A stretch of DNA of 64,000 nt from Streptomyces albireticuli (GCF_021228125.1 NZ_JAJQQS010000003.1:372001-436000); one strand, 5' to 3'. Shown: positions 1-8,339, counted from the first letter of the stretch. Notes: a model not told the origin generated them from the sequence alone. Translations and numbers: made by a program.

Positions 1-1085
1 TCAGCGGCTACACCCACCCCGGCGGAAAACCCGGCTGGCTGATCACCGGATACGACCTGGTGCGGTCGGTCCTCGCCGACCCGCGGTTCAGCTCGCGCAG
101 GGACCTCATGAACGTGGTCGACTACGAGCTTCCCCCGGCGCCGCCCGGCGAGTTCCTCCTGATGGACGACCCGGAGCACAGGCGCTACCGCAAGCCGCTG
201 ATGGGCAAGTTCACCGTACGGCGGATGCGCCTGCTCACCGACCGCGTCGAGCGGATCACCGCCGACTGCCTGGACGCCATGGAGGCGGCCGGACCGTCGG
301 CGGACCTGGTGGCCGCGTTCGCCAGGCCCATCCCCGCCGTCATCATCTGTGAACTGCTCGGGGTGCCGTACGAGGACCGGGGCTCCTTCCAGCGGCAGGT
401 CGAGTCGTTCATGAACGGGGAGCCGAGCGACGAGGAGCTGATGGCGGCCTACACCGCCACCCAGGACTACCTCGCCGACCTGGTGGCCGCCAAGCGCGCG
501 AACCCCACCGACGACGTGCTCAGCGACCTCACCGACAGCGACCTCACCGATGAGGAACTGAAGGGGGTCGGCCTGATCCTGCTGGCGGCCGGGCTCGACA
601 CCACCGCGAACATGCTCGCACTGGGCACCTTCGCCCTCCTGCGGAACCCGGAGCAACTGGCCGCGCTGCGCGCCGATCCCACGCTCGTCGACCGGGCCGT
701 GGAAGAACTGCTGCGGTACCTGAGCGTCGCCAAGTCGTTCATGAGGACGGCGCTGGAGGACGTCGAGCTCGGCGGTCGGACCATCAAGGCCGGCACGACC
801 GTCGTCCTCTCCTACCACACGGCCAACCACGACCCTGAACGCTTCACCGACCCCCACGCGCTCGACGTCCGGCGGCAGCACGGCGGGCACCTGGCCTTCG
901 GCCACGGCATCCACCAGTGCCTGGGCCAGCAACTGGCGCGTGTCGAGCTGAAGGTCGCGTTCACCGCGCTGATCAAACGCTTCCCCACGCTGCGGCTGGC
1001 CGTACCGGCCGAAGAGGTCGTCCTGCGCCCGGAGACCGCGGACATCTACGGGGTGAAGAGCCTCCCGGTCACCTGGGGCGTGTGA
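1..1085 (+). CDS. Cytochrome P450, 5'-truncated by window edge
   Basis: Haem-thiolate monooxygenase. The reading frame is open from base 3, so the N-terminus lies outside the window and the internal GTG at 60 is not the start. Visible motifs are the I-helix AGLDTTANM, the K-helix EELLRY (ExxR) and the haem loop [10 protein letters not shown] with the cysteine ligand. These resemble the CYP105/CYP107 type of soluble actinobacterial P450s, which take electrons from a ferredoxin; none is encoded nearby. The substrate cannot be read from sequence. The protein is strikingly similar to the complete P450 at 34195-35442, sharing blocks such as [10 protein letters not shown] and ICELLGVP. Confidence 0.95.
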   Translation, partial: SGYTHPGGKPGWLITGYDLVRSVLADPRFSSRRDLMNVVDYELPPAPPGEFLLMDDPEHRRYRKPLMGKFTVRRMRLLTDRVERITADCLDAMEAAGPSADLVAAFARPIPAVIICELLGVPYEDRGSFQRQVESFMNGEPSDEELMAAYTATQDYLADLVAAKRANPTDDVLSDLTDSDLTDEELKGVGLILLAAGLDTTANMLALGTFALLRNPEQLAALRADPTLVDRAVEELLRYLSVAKSFMRTALEDVELGGRTIKAGTTVVLSYHTANHDPERFTDPHALDVRRQHGGHLAFGHGIHQCLGQQLARVELKVAFTALIKRFPTLRLAVPAEEVVLRPETADIYGVKSLPVTWGV

Positions 1086-1106
1086 CGGGGAGGCACCGGC
1101 CGACGG

Positions 1107-2642
1107 TCAGGACGGGTCCCGCGTCTCCGCGGCGCAGGTCAGGTCCTCGTCCGGGAGTCTGCCGGTGGTCAGGTAGACCGCGGCGCTCCTGTCCGCACAG
1201 GAGTTGGTGCCGTGGACGCCGTGGCCCTCCCCGCCCGCGACGGTCACCATCCGGGAGCCGCGCAGGGCCCGGTGCATGCCCCGGGCGGCGGCCAGGGGTG
1301 TCTGGGGGTCCCACTCGTTCTGCAGGATCAGCGCCTTGACGTGGTTGTTCACCGTGGTCGGGGGCTCGCTGCCCGGCTTCCAGAAGGCGCACGGCTTGAT
1401 GCCGGACGCGAGGTCGCCGTACAGCGGGTACCGGGCCTTGTCCCGGACCGCGTCGCGGCGGTACCGCTCGGGGTCGCGCGGCCACGAGCGGGAGGTGTCG
1501 GCGCACAGGACGGCCCAGAGGCCGGCGATCTCGTTCTCGGGGGTGGGATCGGCGGCCGACGCGGCCGGAACGGGGCGGTCCGGGGCCCGCCCGGGCGTGC
1601 CCGACGGAGCCTTCTCGCCGTTCTCGGCGGCCTTCCGCAGGCCGGCGACCCAGGTGGCCGCCTTCTCCACGCGGAAGAACACATGGCGCTCGGCACGGAT
1701 GTCGTCACCGGTGAGGGATCGCCCCTCGTAGGCGACGGGCGTGCGGTCGGCCCGGGCGACCAGCTTCCAGAAGGTCGCGCGGACCCCGGCCGGCGTGTCG
1801 CCCAGCCCGTACGTGCTGTGGCGCTCGGCGGTCCACCGGGTCCACCTCGCGAAGGCGGGCTCGGTCCCCTCCGCGATCTGCCGGAAGAGGCCGCGCCCGT
1901 ACCGCGCGGGGTCGGTCGCGCTGTCCAGCACGAACCGGTCGGTCCGCTCGGGGAACATCTGCGTGTAGACGGCGCCGAGGTAGGTGCCGTACGAGAACCC
2001 CATGTAGGAGAGCTTCTTCTCGCCCAGTACGGCGCGGATGACGTCCATGTCGCGGGCGGTGTCGCGGGTGGTGAGGTGAGCCAGGGCGTCGCCGTTCCGG
2101 ATCCGGCACTTGTCGGCGACCGTACGTGCCCACTCCACGTCCCTCGCGAACGTAGAGGCGTTGTACGGACGTTCGACGGTGAGTTCGCCGGGGGTGAGGC
2201 CGCAGCCGACGGGGGTGCTGCGGCCTATGCCCCTCGGGTCGAATCCGATGAGGTCGTACCGCCTCTTCACTTCCCCGGAGAGGCTCCCCTCCAGCTCGGC
2301 CGGCATCTTCAGGCCCGGCCCGCCGGGCCCGCCCGGATTGAACAGCAGGACACCGCGGCGTTCTTTCGTGCCGGTCGCCTTCAGCCGGGATATCGCGACC
2401 TTGATCCGCTTGCCGCCGGGATCGCCGTAGTCCAGCGGCACTTCGACGGTCGCGCACCGCAAGGCGGCGGGGCTCTCGGCGTCGCAGGGCTCCCACTTCG
2501 GATTCTGCTCCGTGTACGGCCGGAGGGAGTCCGCGGTTGGTGGGGCACCGGATGCGGCGAGGGCGGTCGTGGGCATCAGCGTCGAAAGGGACGCCGCCGC
2601 GAGGGCGACGGTCACGAGAGGTGTTGTTCGTCTGTTCCGCAC
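1107..2642 (-). CDS. Secreted alpha/beta hydrolase, tripeptidyl-aminopeptidase (TAP) family
   Basis: A 511-residue exported serine hydrolase. An N-terminal signal peptide (about residues 1-30, ending TTALAASG) precedes an alpha/beta-hydrolase fold. The oxyanion segment is GGPGGPG, the nucleophile elbow GFSYGTYLG, and the C-terminal TAP-like domain carries the aspartate region NEWDPQTP and the catalytic-histidine region GEGHGVHG. Members of this family (SlpD/SlpE and Tap of Streptomyces) remove N-terminal tripeptides from extracellular proteins; the exact specificity here is inferred from family only. It is transcribed alone, convergent with the P450 (21 bp gap) and divergent from the 2H phosphoesterase. 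Confidence 0.93.
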   Translation of the reverse strand: MRNRRTTPLVTVALAAASLSTLMPTTALAASGAPPTADSLRPYTEQNPKWEPCDAESPAALRCATVEVPLDYGDPGGKRIKVAISRLKATGTKERRGVLLFNPGGPGGPGLKMPAELEGSLSGEVKRRYDLIGFDPRGIGRSTPVGCGLTPGELTVERPYNASTFARDVEWARTVADKCRIRNGDALAHLTTRDTARDMDVIRAVLGEKKLSYMGFSYGTYLGAVYTQMFPERTDRFVLDSATDPARYGRGLFRQIAEGTEPAFARWTRWTAERHSTYGLGDTPAGVRATFWKLVARADRTPVAYEGRSLTGDDIRAERHVFFRVEKAATWVAGLRKAAENGEKAPSGTPGRAPDRPVPAASAADPTPENEIAGLWAVLCADTSRSWPRDPERYRRDAVRDKARYPLYGDLASGIKPCAFWKPGSEPPTTVNNHVKALILQNEWDPQTPLAAARGMHRALRGSRMVTVAGGEGHGVHGTNSCADRSAAVYLTTGRLPDEDLTCAAETRDPS

Positions 2643-2811
2643 GGTGATGCTCGCCTTCGCTGGGTAGGGGGAGGCCGGGGAGGCCGACCGGTCGGGACAG
2701 ATCCTGGCCCGCGGGGGCCCGGGTGCGCATCGCGGGAAGGCGGGAAAAGGCGCTCCCCCGACAGGGGGAGACGCCCGGTGAACCGCTCGGTGCGACCGCC
2801 GTGCCGGGCTG

Positions 2812-3441
2812 GTGCGACGCGGGCACGGTGCGGATCATGGGAGTGTGGACGGGAACCAGGTGTTCGGCGAGGCCGAACCGGTGGACGCGTGCGAGACGGC
2901 GCCCACGGCCCGTACGGCCGTGGCGTGGCTGCCGCCGCGTGAGCTCTGGCCGGGGATCCAGGACATCCGCTGGGAGCACGATCCGCAGGTACGGCGGTGG
3001 CCGCCGCATGTGAACCTGCTGTTCGGCTTCGTACCGGAGGAGGAGTTCGCGCGGGCCGCGCCGCTGCTGTCCGCCGGGGCGGCGGAGAACACGGCGTTCA
3101 CGGCGCGTCTGTCCGGCGTGCGGTACTTCCGGCACCGGCGCTACGCGACGGTGTGGCTCGATCCGGCGGCCGGGGGCCTGGAGCCCTGGACCCGCCTCCA
3201 CCGCGCGCTGGCCTCGCGGTTCCCCCTCTGCCGAGGTCGCGGCGACTTCACCCCGCACCTGTCACTCGGCCGCACCCGGGAGCCACGAAGCCTGGCCACC
3301 GAGTGCGCCGCGCGGCTCGGCGCGCTGCCGGCCGCGGTGGAGGAGGTGACCCTGCTCTCCCGCCGCGAGGACGGGCCCATGCGGCCCCGGGCCGTGATCA
3401 CACTGGGCACGGGCGAGATCCGCGGGGTGCCGGAGGACTAG
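2812..3441 (+). CDS. 2'-5' RNA ligase-like 2H phosphoesterase
   Basis: A protein of about 200 residues with two tandem HxT/S-type motifs, HVNLLFGF and HLSLGR, about 80 residues apart. This is the signature of the 2H phosphoesterase superfamily (2'-5' RNA ligase/cyclic phosphodiesterase fold). The two histidines act on 2',3'-cyclic or 2'-5' phosphodiester substrates; the physiological substrate is unknown. The listed GTG start gives a poorly conserved 12-residue head. A GTG at 2845 preceded by a GGGAG stretch is an alternative start. It is a single gene whose 3' end faces the lanthipeptide precursor across a strong hairpin. Confidence 0.85.
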   Translation: MRRGHGADHGSVDGNQVFGEAEPVDACETAPTARTAVAWLPPRELWPGIQDIRWEHDPQVRRWPPHVNLLFGFVPEEEFARAAPLLSAGAAENTAFTARLSGVRYFRHRRYATVWLDPAAGGLEPWTRLHRALASRFPLCRGRGDFTPHLSLGRTREPRSLATECAARLGALPAAVEEVTLLSRREDGPMRPRAVITLGTGEIRGVPED

Positions 3442-3460
3442 CCGGGGGCCGCGCACTCCG

Positions 3461-3505
3461 CCGTTCCGTGCGTACCCGGTACGCCGAGCCGGGCGCACGG
3501 AACGG
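3461..3505. terminator. Bidirectional hairpin between convergent genes
   Basis: A perfect 12-bp inverted repeat, CCGTTCCGTGCG at 3461-3472 and its complement at 3494-3505, sits between the 3' ends of the 2H phosphoesterase (+) and the lanthipeptide precursor (-). No T-tract follows, which is usual in Streptomyces. Confidence 0.7.
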
Positions 3506-3517
3506 GGAGGGCCGGTC

Positions 3518-3652
3518 CTACCGACAGCGTGGCGGCTCCGTGCAGCCGTCCGTGCGGTCCGTGGTGAAGATGGTGTCGCAGCACATCACGGGGTCCAGGG
3601 ACCGCTCATCCGTTTCGGGCAGTTCCTGGAGTTCGAGGACGTTGTTCTCCAT
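3518..3652 (-). CDS. Lanthipeptide precursor peptide (class IV-like)
   Basis: A 44-residue peptide. An excellent ribosome binding site (AAGGAGG, nine bases before ATG) precedes it. It begins MENN and has a leader block LELQELPETDE at residues 6-16. From memory, class IV (LanL) precursors such as VenA also begin MEN and carry LPETD. The C-terminal half holds four cysteines (C24, C25, C37, C43) and several threonines (T27, T30, T31, T34, T38) plus S18, as expected of a core to be dehydrated and cyclised. The start overlaps the 3' end of the cyclase gene by 47 bp in another frame, so it is the last gene of the synthetase operon. Leader/core boundary and ring pattern are unknown. Confidence 0.88.
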   Translation of the reverse strand: MENNVLELQELPETDERSLDPVMCCDTIFTTDRTDGCTEPPRCR

Positions 3653-4880
3653 CGGGGTGTGCCTCCTTCGCGGGGGTTCCGGCGGGCCGGCGGGCGTCGA
3701 CCAGCCATGACCTGCCGCCGCCGTGTTCGAGGCGGAGCAGGAGATCCAGGACGCCGGCCAGGCCGACGTGGTAGCCCGCGCCGACGTCGCGCAGGGTCTC
3801 GTCGGGCACCAGCAGGCGGCCGTCGCGCCGGACGGCCCGGGCGTACAGACAGGCGGCGACCTCCGCCGCCTGCTCGCGGTAGCGCGCTTCCCCCGTCGCG
3901 TCGGCGAGGTCGAGGAGCAACTGGGCGTTGCCCGCCGCGCCGTGGCACGCGGCCGTGCCGGTGCGGCAGCGGTCGCGGTACACCAGGCGCGCCGCGCGGT
4001 CGGCGTGGTCGAGGAACGGCGCGTGGCCGGTGACGGTCCACAGCCGGACGAGGAACGTTCCGACGCCCGAGGCGCCGTGGCACCAGAAGTTCAGATCGGT
4101 CCGCTCCTCCCGGCCCGGGCCCTTCGGCCACGCGGCGGCGTCGCCCCGCGGTTCGGCCACGGCGCACAGGGCGTGCCCGGCGCCGGTCGCGATGTCGACG
4201 AGGTCCGGGCGCGCCAGGTCCCGGCCCGCCGCGAGGAGGAAGGCGGCGTTCCCGGCGACGCCGTGCCCGAAGCCGTACGAGGCGGATCCGGCGAGCTCCC
4301 GGAGGTGTTCCGCGCCGACGGGCCGGTCCACGCCGTGGCCGGTGCCCGTGGTCAGGCGCAGGAGGGCGTCGGCGCACCCGGAGGCGCGGTCGGCGAACCG
4401 GCGGTCACCCGTCGCGTGCCACAGGTGCAGCTGGGCCAGCCCCGCGCCGGCGAGGCCGTGGCAGATGTCGGGGTTGCGCGAGGTGAGCGGGATGCGCAGG
4501 GCGTACGCCCCGGCCCGTACCGCCAGCTCCTCGTCGCCGAGCGTCCGCGCCGCGTCGTGGAGGGCCCACGCCGCGCCGGAGCGCCCGAAGTACAGGCCCG
4601 GCAGGATCCTGCCGGGCAGGGTGAGGCGCTCGTCCAGCCACCGGGCGGCCGTACGGAGCAACGGGCCGGCGGCCGGCTCACCGGAGCGGACCGCCCGCGC
4701 CAGGACGCCCAGCACCCCCGCCGCGCCCAGTTGGACGTTGCAGGGGTCGGTGGACGGGGCCGAGCGCGGCTTCGGCCACAGGTGCTCACCGCCCGGGTCG
4801 GCCGTGGCCGCGAGGTGGGCCAGACCGTCCGCCAGCAGCCGGGCGAGCGCGCCCGCCGGTGGCTCGGGCCCCGCCGACAC
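3606..4880 (-). CDS. Lanthipeptide synthetase, detached C-terminal cyclase half (LanC-like)
   Basis: A 424-residue LanC-type alpha-toroid that would add cysteine thiols to dehydrated residues. Repeated GxxG motifs are seen (ICHGLAG, FGHGVAG). The three zinc ligands are present: Cys267 in WCHGASG and Cys312-His313 in ACHGAAG. Zinc ligands point to class IV (LanL) rather than class III, whose cyclase domain lacks them. The gene is in the same frame as the upstream kinase half and is separated from it only by one TGA at 4932-4934. It can start at GTG 4880, which has GGAGGA three bases upstream, so re-initiation is plausible. The 3' end overlaps the precursor gene. Confidence 0.88.
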   Translation of the reverse strand: MSAGPEPPAGALARLLADGLAHLAATADPGGEHLWPKPRSAPSTDPCNVQLGAAGVLGVLARAVRSGEPAAGPLLRTAARWLDERLTLPGRILPGLYFGRSGAAWALHDAARTLGDEELAVRAGAYALRIPLTSRNPDICHGLAGAGLAQLHLWHATGDRRFADRASGCADALLRLTTGTGHGVDRPVGAEHLRELAGSASYGFGHGVAGNAAFLLAAGRDLARPDLVDIATGAGHALCAVAEPRGDAAAWPKGPGREERTDLNFWCHGASGVGTFLVRLWTVTGHAPFLDHADRAARLVYRDRCRTGTAACHGAAGNAQLLLDLADATGEARYREQAAEVAACLYARAVRRDGRLLVPDETLRDVGAGYHVGLAGVLDLLLRLEHGGGRSWLVDARRPAGTPAKEAHPDGEQRPRTPGTARNG

Positions 4881-4931
4881 CGGTCCTCCGACGGGCTCCC
4901 CGCGCAGGAACGCGGCGGCCTTCTCCAGCGG

Positions 4932-6347
4932 TCAGCGGCCCGGCCCGTCCGCCGTGAGCCCGAGGACCAGGGGCGCGAGCGCCCGTAGCGCGGGGGCGGC
5001 GGGCGCCGCCGTCCCGACGAGCGCCGCGATCCGGTCACCGGCCGCACGGCGGGGCGGCGAGTCCTCGGCCAGCAGCGGGACGACGCCGGTGGTGGCGTAG
5101 AGGAGGGTGGCGCCCAGGCTGTAGCAGTCCACCCCCGGGCCGGGCGCGGGCGGCGGCCCGCCCTCCTCCGCCCGGTCGGGCCCCTCCAGGTACTCCGGCG
5201 CGGTGAAGCCGTGCGTGCCCACCACATGGGCCCGCTCGCCCGCACGGACCGCGCACTCCATGTCGACCAGTACGGGCCTGTCGCCGGGCGCCATCACGAT
5301 GTTGCCGGGCTTGAGGTCGCGCAGGACGAATCCGGCCGCGTGCGCCAGGCCGACCAGGCGGGTGAGCTCGCGTGCCAGCCCCCACGCCACCGGGACGGGG
5401 ACCAGGCCCTCGGGATGCCGGGCCAGGCGTTCGGTGGTCCACCGCTGGAGGCTCTCGCCGTCGATCAGGTCCTCCACCAGGAAGACATGGCCACCGGACT
5501 CGAACACCTCGCCCACCGCCGGGGTGATGCCGAGGGGAGCGAGCAGGGACAGGACGTCCGCCTCGTACCGCAGCCAGTGTCTGGCGTCCTTCCCGTCCGA
5601 GGTCGCCCCGACGTGCGGGCGGGCCTCCTTGATCAGGACGTCTTCGCCGGTCCGCCGGTCCCGCGCGCGGTAGACGCCACCGCGGTTGGAGTGCCGGACC
5701 GCCTCGCGGACCACATAGCGCCCGGCGAGGACGACGGGGGCGCCACGGCGGCGGCCGGGCGGGGCGGGGACGGGCGGCGCGAACGGCGGCCGGGCCCACG
5801 GGGGCGGTGAGAACCAGGGGTTGCGCTCGTCCGTCACGAACGTGCCGTCGGGTGCCCGGAGACGGCTTTCGTAGATCCCCTCGTCGTTGAGCTCGCGGGG
5901 GCGCGCGAAACAGCCGTAGCGGTAGTGCACGAGACTGTCCGGCCGGTAACGGCGGTCCGAGAGGATCGCCGGGCCCACGAGACTGCGGGTGGCCGTGTGG
6001 AGCTCCTCGGCCAGGACGCGCAACTGGTCGTCGTCCAGGGGGTAGGCGGTGAGGAACTTCCCCGACTGCGCGCGGGGCGCCCGCACCGAGGTGAGTTCGG
6101 CGGTGACCCGCGGGGATACCGCGCACTTGAACGCGCACGCGTGCGCCACCAGGACCGGGGCCGCGCACCGCAGGACCTCGGGCGCCGAGGCGGGCGTCGC
6201 GGAGAGGTGCAGCTTCCAGCCCTGCTGCCGGGGCGCGTGGCACGGTGGCGTGACCATGCACCAGGTCTCGCCGTCGCGGAGCGTCCAGCCGGTGGCGGAC
6301 GCTTCTCCGAGGGCACGTCCGACGAGGTCCTGATAGGTCTCCGGCAC
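4932..6347 (-). CDS. Lanthipeptide synthetase, N-terminal lyase-kinase half (LanL/LanKC-like)
   Basis: Phosphorylates Ser/Thr of the precursor and eliminates phosphate. From GTG 6347 the protein has 471 residues. The N-terminal half (about 1-185) resembles the lyase/N-terminal domain of class III/IV synthetases (GWKLHLSA, FKCAVSP, AILSDRRY, VHYRYGCF). The kinase follows, with a glycine-rich segment SNRGGVYRA (about 221), Lys240 in LIKEARP, LRDLKPGN (Asp344), VDMECA in the DFG position (Asp362) and FTAPEYL. It ends DGPGR-TGA, exactly in the kinase-cyclase linker, and the same frame continues PLEKAAAFL into the cyclase. An upstream start at 6521 would add a low-complexity head and is less likely. 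Normal synthetases are one polypeptide of about 850-900 residues. Confidence 0.85.
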   Translation of the reverse strand: MPETYQDLVGRALGEASATGWTLRDGETWCMVTPPCHAPRQQGWKLHLSATPASAPEVLRCAAPVLVAHACAFKCAVSPRVTAELTSVRAPRAQSGKFLTAYPLDDDQLRVLAEELHTATRSLVGPAILSDRRYRPDSLVHYRYGCFARPRELNDEGIYESRLRAPDGTFVTDERNPWFSPPPWARPPFAPPVPAPPGRRRGAPVVLAGRYVVREAVRHSNRGGVYRARDRRTGEDVLIKEARPHVGATSDGKDARHWLRYEADVLSLLAPLGITPAVGEVFESGGHVFLVEDLIDGESLQRWTTERLARHPEGLVPVPVAWGLARELTRLVGLAHAAGFVLRDLKPGNIVMAPGDRPVLVDMECAVRAGERAHVVGTHGFTAPEYLEGPDRAEEGGPPPAPGPGVDCYSLGATLLYATTGVVPLLAEDSPPRRAAGDRIAALVGTAAPAAPALRALAPLVLGLTADGPGR

Positions 6348-6560
6348 CGGCCCAGCATGGCACGGCGGAGCGGGGCCGGAGGCCCGTTCCGGGGGAGTGG
6401 GGTACGTGCCGTGCGGCGCCCGCTCGCGAAGTGGCCGGAGGGGTGCGCCTGTTGGGCCCGAGAGGTGCGTTCCGGCGTTGAACGGCCTTGCTTCCAGGGG
6501 CTGGTGAGGCGCGGTGGACATCCGGTGTCGCCGCCGCCCCGGGCCTCGCCCCCCCCCGCA
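6348..6560. other. Intergenic region upstream of the lanthipeptide operon
   Basis: About 210 bp with no convincing gene and no conserved peptide. It must hold the promoter of the minus-strand lanthipeptide operon. The synthetase frame stays open here up to 6521, but the predicted residues are Pro/Ala/Arg-rich. No clear -10/-35 pair was recognised. Confidence 0.5.
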
Positions 6561-6591
6561 CAGCCCTGACCCGGGCGGAGGGTCAGGGCTG
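6561..6591 (-). terminator. Hairpin terminator downstream of the small secreted protein gene
   Basis: A perfect 12-bp stem, CAGCCCTGACCC at 6561-6572 with its complement at 6580-6591 and a 7-base loop. It lies 76 bp past the stop of the minus-strand gene at 6668-6973. It probably ends the long biosynthetic transcript or that single gene. Confidence 0.7.
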
Positions 6592-6667
6592 CGCGGCGCC
6601 TCCCCGGCGGGGGCCTCGGGGGCGGGCCCGCCACCGGCGTGCGGCCGGACCGGGACCTACCCGGGGC

Positions 6668-6973
6668 TCACTCCCAGTGCCCCGTGTTCTCGCCGGGGGA
6701 GAGGATGGGGAACTGCAGTCCGACGATCGCGCGGTTGCCGTTCCCGTTGTGGTTGCCGTTCCCGTTTCCGTTGTCCCTCGGGTCCCCCGTGATGCCGGGG
6801 GAGGGGGCGACGAGCGGGCCCAGCAGCGCGCCGACCGGATCGCCGGGGCCGCCGGCGCGGCCGGGGTCGGCGTGGGCGGGCACGGCGAGCGCTCCCAAGA
6901 GGGCGGCGGAACCGAGGAGGACGGTGGCTAAGTGACGCATGAACTTCCCGTCTACGAGGTGGTGGGACCGCAT
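6668..6973 (-). CDS. Small secreted Asn-Gly-repeat protein, unknown function
   Basis: A 101-residue protein. The start at ATG 6973 is chosen for the strong AAGGAGG eight bases upstream; a second ATG at 6940 would still give a signal peptide. A hydrophobic signal segment (LATVLLGSAALLGALAVPAHA) ends near residue 35. The mature part is Gly/Pro-rich with a short Asn-Gly repeat (NGNGNGNHNGNGN) and a conserved-looking tail GLQFPILSPGENTG. I do not recognise the family. Codon 4 after the second ATG (6929-6931) is a rare TTA, suggesting bldA dependence. The gene begins 35 bp after the ACP gene on the same strand, so it may be the last gene of the large operon. Confidence 0.7.
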   Translation of the reverse strand: MRSHHLVDGKFMRHLATVLLGSAALLGALAVPAHADPGRAGGPGDPVGALLGPLVAPSPGITGDPRDNGNGNGNHNGNGNRAIVGLQFPILSPGENTGHWE

Positions 6974-7008
6974 TACTCTCCCCTCCTTCCGGCGCCGTAC
7001 CCGGCCCT

Positions 7009-7323
7009 TCACCCGTTCGTGGCGGAAGTATCGATCCGCTGCCCCGCCCGCGCCTCGGCGTCCGCGGTCCTGGCGGCGGCCTTCGCCACCAGCAGCGCGT
7101 GCGCGGCGAGCAGGGTGGAGGCGGCGCGCAGATCGTCCTCGGTGAGGCGGACGTCGTACTGCTCCTCCAGGACGACCTGCATCTCCAGCGCCAGGAGGGA
7201 GTCGGCGCCCAGGTCGCGGACGAAGTGGGCGTCGTCCGTGACCTCCGCCGGCTCGAGCTCCAAGGTCTCGGCGATCGTCACACGCAGCTTCTCCAGGTCG
7301 ATGACGCTGCTGTCGGGGTTCAT
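7009..7323 (-). CDS. Acyl carrier protein, free-standing
   Basis: A 104-residue ACP. The phosphopantetheine attachment motif is DLGADSLLALEM with Ser42, in a four-helix carrier-protein context (VTIAETLELEPAEVTDDAHF before it). The ATG overlaps the stop of the chain-length-factor-like gene (ATGA), so the two are translationally coupled. A C-terminal Ala-rich tail of about 20 residues is extra to the usual 80-85-residue ACP. As the only free ACP beside two KS/CLF pairs, it is the likely carrier of the growing polyketide chain. Confidence 0.93.
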   Translation of the reverse strand: MNPDSSVIDLEKLRVTIAETLELEPAEVTDDAHFVRDLGADSLLALEMQVVLEEQYDVRLTEDDLRAASTLLAAHALLVAKAAARTADAEARAGQRIDTSATNG

Positions 7324-8339
7324 CGTTCCTCCTTCTCGGGGTCGGGGGTGCGAGCGGTCATGGCGGCGGGGCGGTACGGGCGCACCAGCGTCAGCGCGCA
7401 ACCGCCCTCCGGGCTCGCCGCGGCCACGAGGCGGGGCGGCCCCTGGCGGGCGAGGGCGTGGACGACGTACAGGAAGGGGAGCAGGGTGCCGGCGCCCGCC
7501 GGCACCGCGTGGGTGCGGACCCCCAGGCCGCGCAGGTGCGCGGCGAGGGCCGCGCCCACCGGGGAGGCGTCGCTGATCAGACGGGCGGCCGGCAGACCGC
7601 CCCGGCCGCCGGGCGCGAGGAGCCGGTCCAGGGCGTCGCCGGACGTCCGCCGGGCGGCGTCGTACGGCGCCCCGGCGGGGAGGTGGAAGGAGACGGTGCG
7701 GCAGGTGCCGTAGTGGTCGGCGCCGCGCGCGGCGGCCCCGGCGGCGGGTTCGAGCACGAGCACGGCCGCGCCCGCCTCGGAGACCGCGTGACCTTTGGTG
7801 CGCCCCGGCAGCGGGGCCTCGGTGGTGCCCGCCAGGAGCAGGTCGCAGCGGCCGGCGGCGAACGCCCGGGCGCCGGCGCCGAGCGCGTCCAGGGACGCGG
7901 TCCGGGGCGAGGTCAGGGTGAGGTTCCAGCCCTTGATCCCGTGGTCCATGGCGACCCGCCCGGCCAGGGTGTTGATGGAGAAGTACGGGGCGGTCGCCGG
8001 GCTGAGCCGGGCGGCGCCGGGGCCGGAGACCGTCTCGTCCATGGTGTCGATGAGGGTGGTGATGCCGTTGTTGGTCCCGACGGCCATGCCGCGCCGCGCC
8101 TCGGGGACACGGCCCAGGACGTCCCCGGCGTCGGTGAGCGCCCTGCGCGTGGCGGCGAGCAGATGGCGGCACGAGGCCGGGACGTACTTGTAGCCACGGG
8201 GCCCGAGTTCGGCCGCGACGTCGAACCACGGGCCGTGCGGATCCGGCGGCGGCCCGCCGTCCAGACCGAGCCGGGACGGGTCGTGCCCCCAAGGGGTGAC
8301 GGCGCCGACGCCGGTCACCACCAGCGTGTCGGCGCTCAC
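7320..8339 (-). CDS. Chain-length-factor-like ketosynthase homologue (no active-site Cys)
   Basis: A 339-residue thiolase-fold protein of the KS family (VTGVGAVTPWG at the N-terminus, [33 protein letters not shown]). The active-site cysteine position falls in SPRTASLDAL and is not Cys; the HGTGT histidine motif is also gone (SDASPVG). It is shorter than a usual KS or CLF (about 400). It follows an intact KS with a GTGA overlap, the arrangement of type II KS-alpha/KS-beta heterodimers. I therefore call it the non-catalytic partner of the KS at 8336-9484. Chain-length control is a family inference. Confidence 0.85.
   Translation of the reverse strand: MSADTLVVTGVGAVTPWGHDPSRLGLDGGPPPDPHGPWFDVAAELGPRGYKYVPASCRHLLAATRRALTDAGDVLGRVPEARRGMAVGTNNGITTLIDTMDETVSGPGAARLSPATAPYFSINTLAGRVAMDHGIKGWNLTLTSPRTASLDALGAGARAFAAGRCDLLLAGTTEAPLPGRTKGHAVSEAGAAVLVLEPAAGAAARGADHYGTCRTVSFHLPAGAPYDAARRTSGDALDRLLAPGGRGGLPAARLISDASPVGAALAAHLRGLGVRTHAVPAGAGTLLPFLYVVHALARQGPPRLVAAASPEGGCALTLVRPYRPAAMTARTPDPEKEER

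Noticed and set aside
6348..6521. N-terminal extension of the lanthipeptide synthetase to 6521
   Set aside because: Pro/Ala-rich residues unlike any family member; homology begins at GTG 6347.
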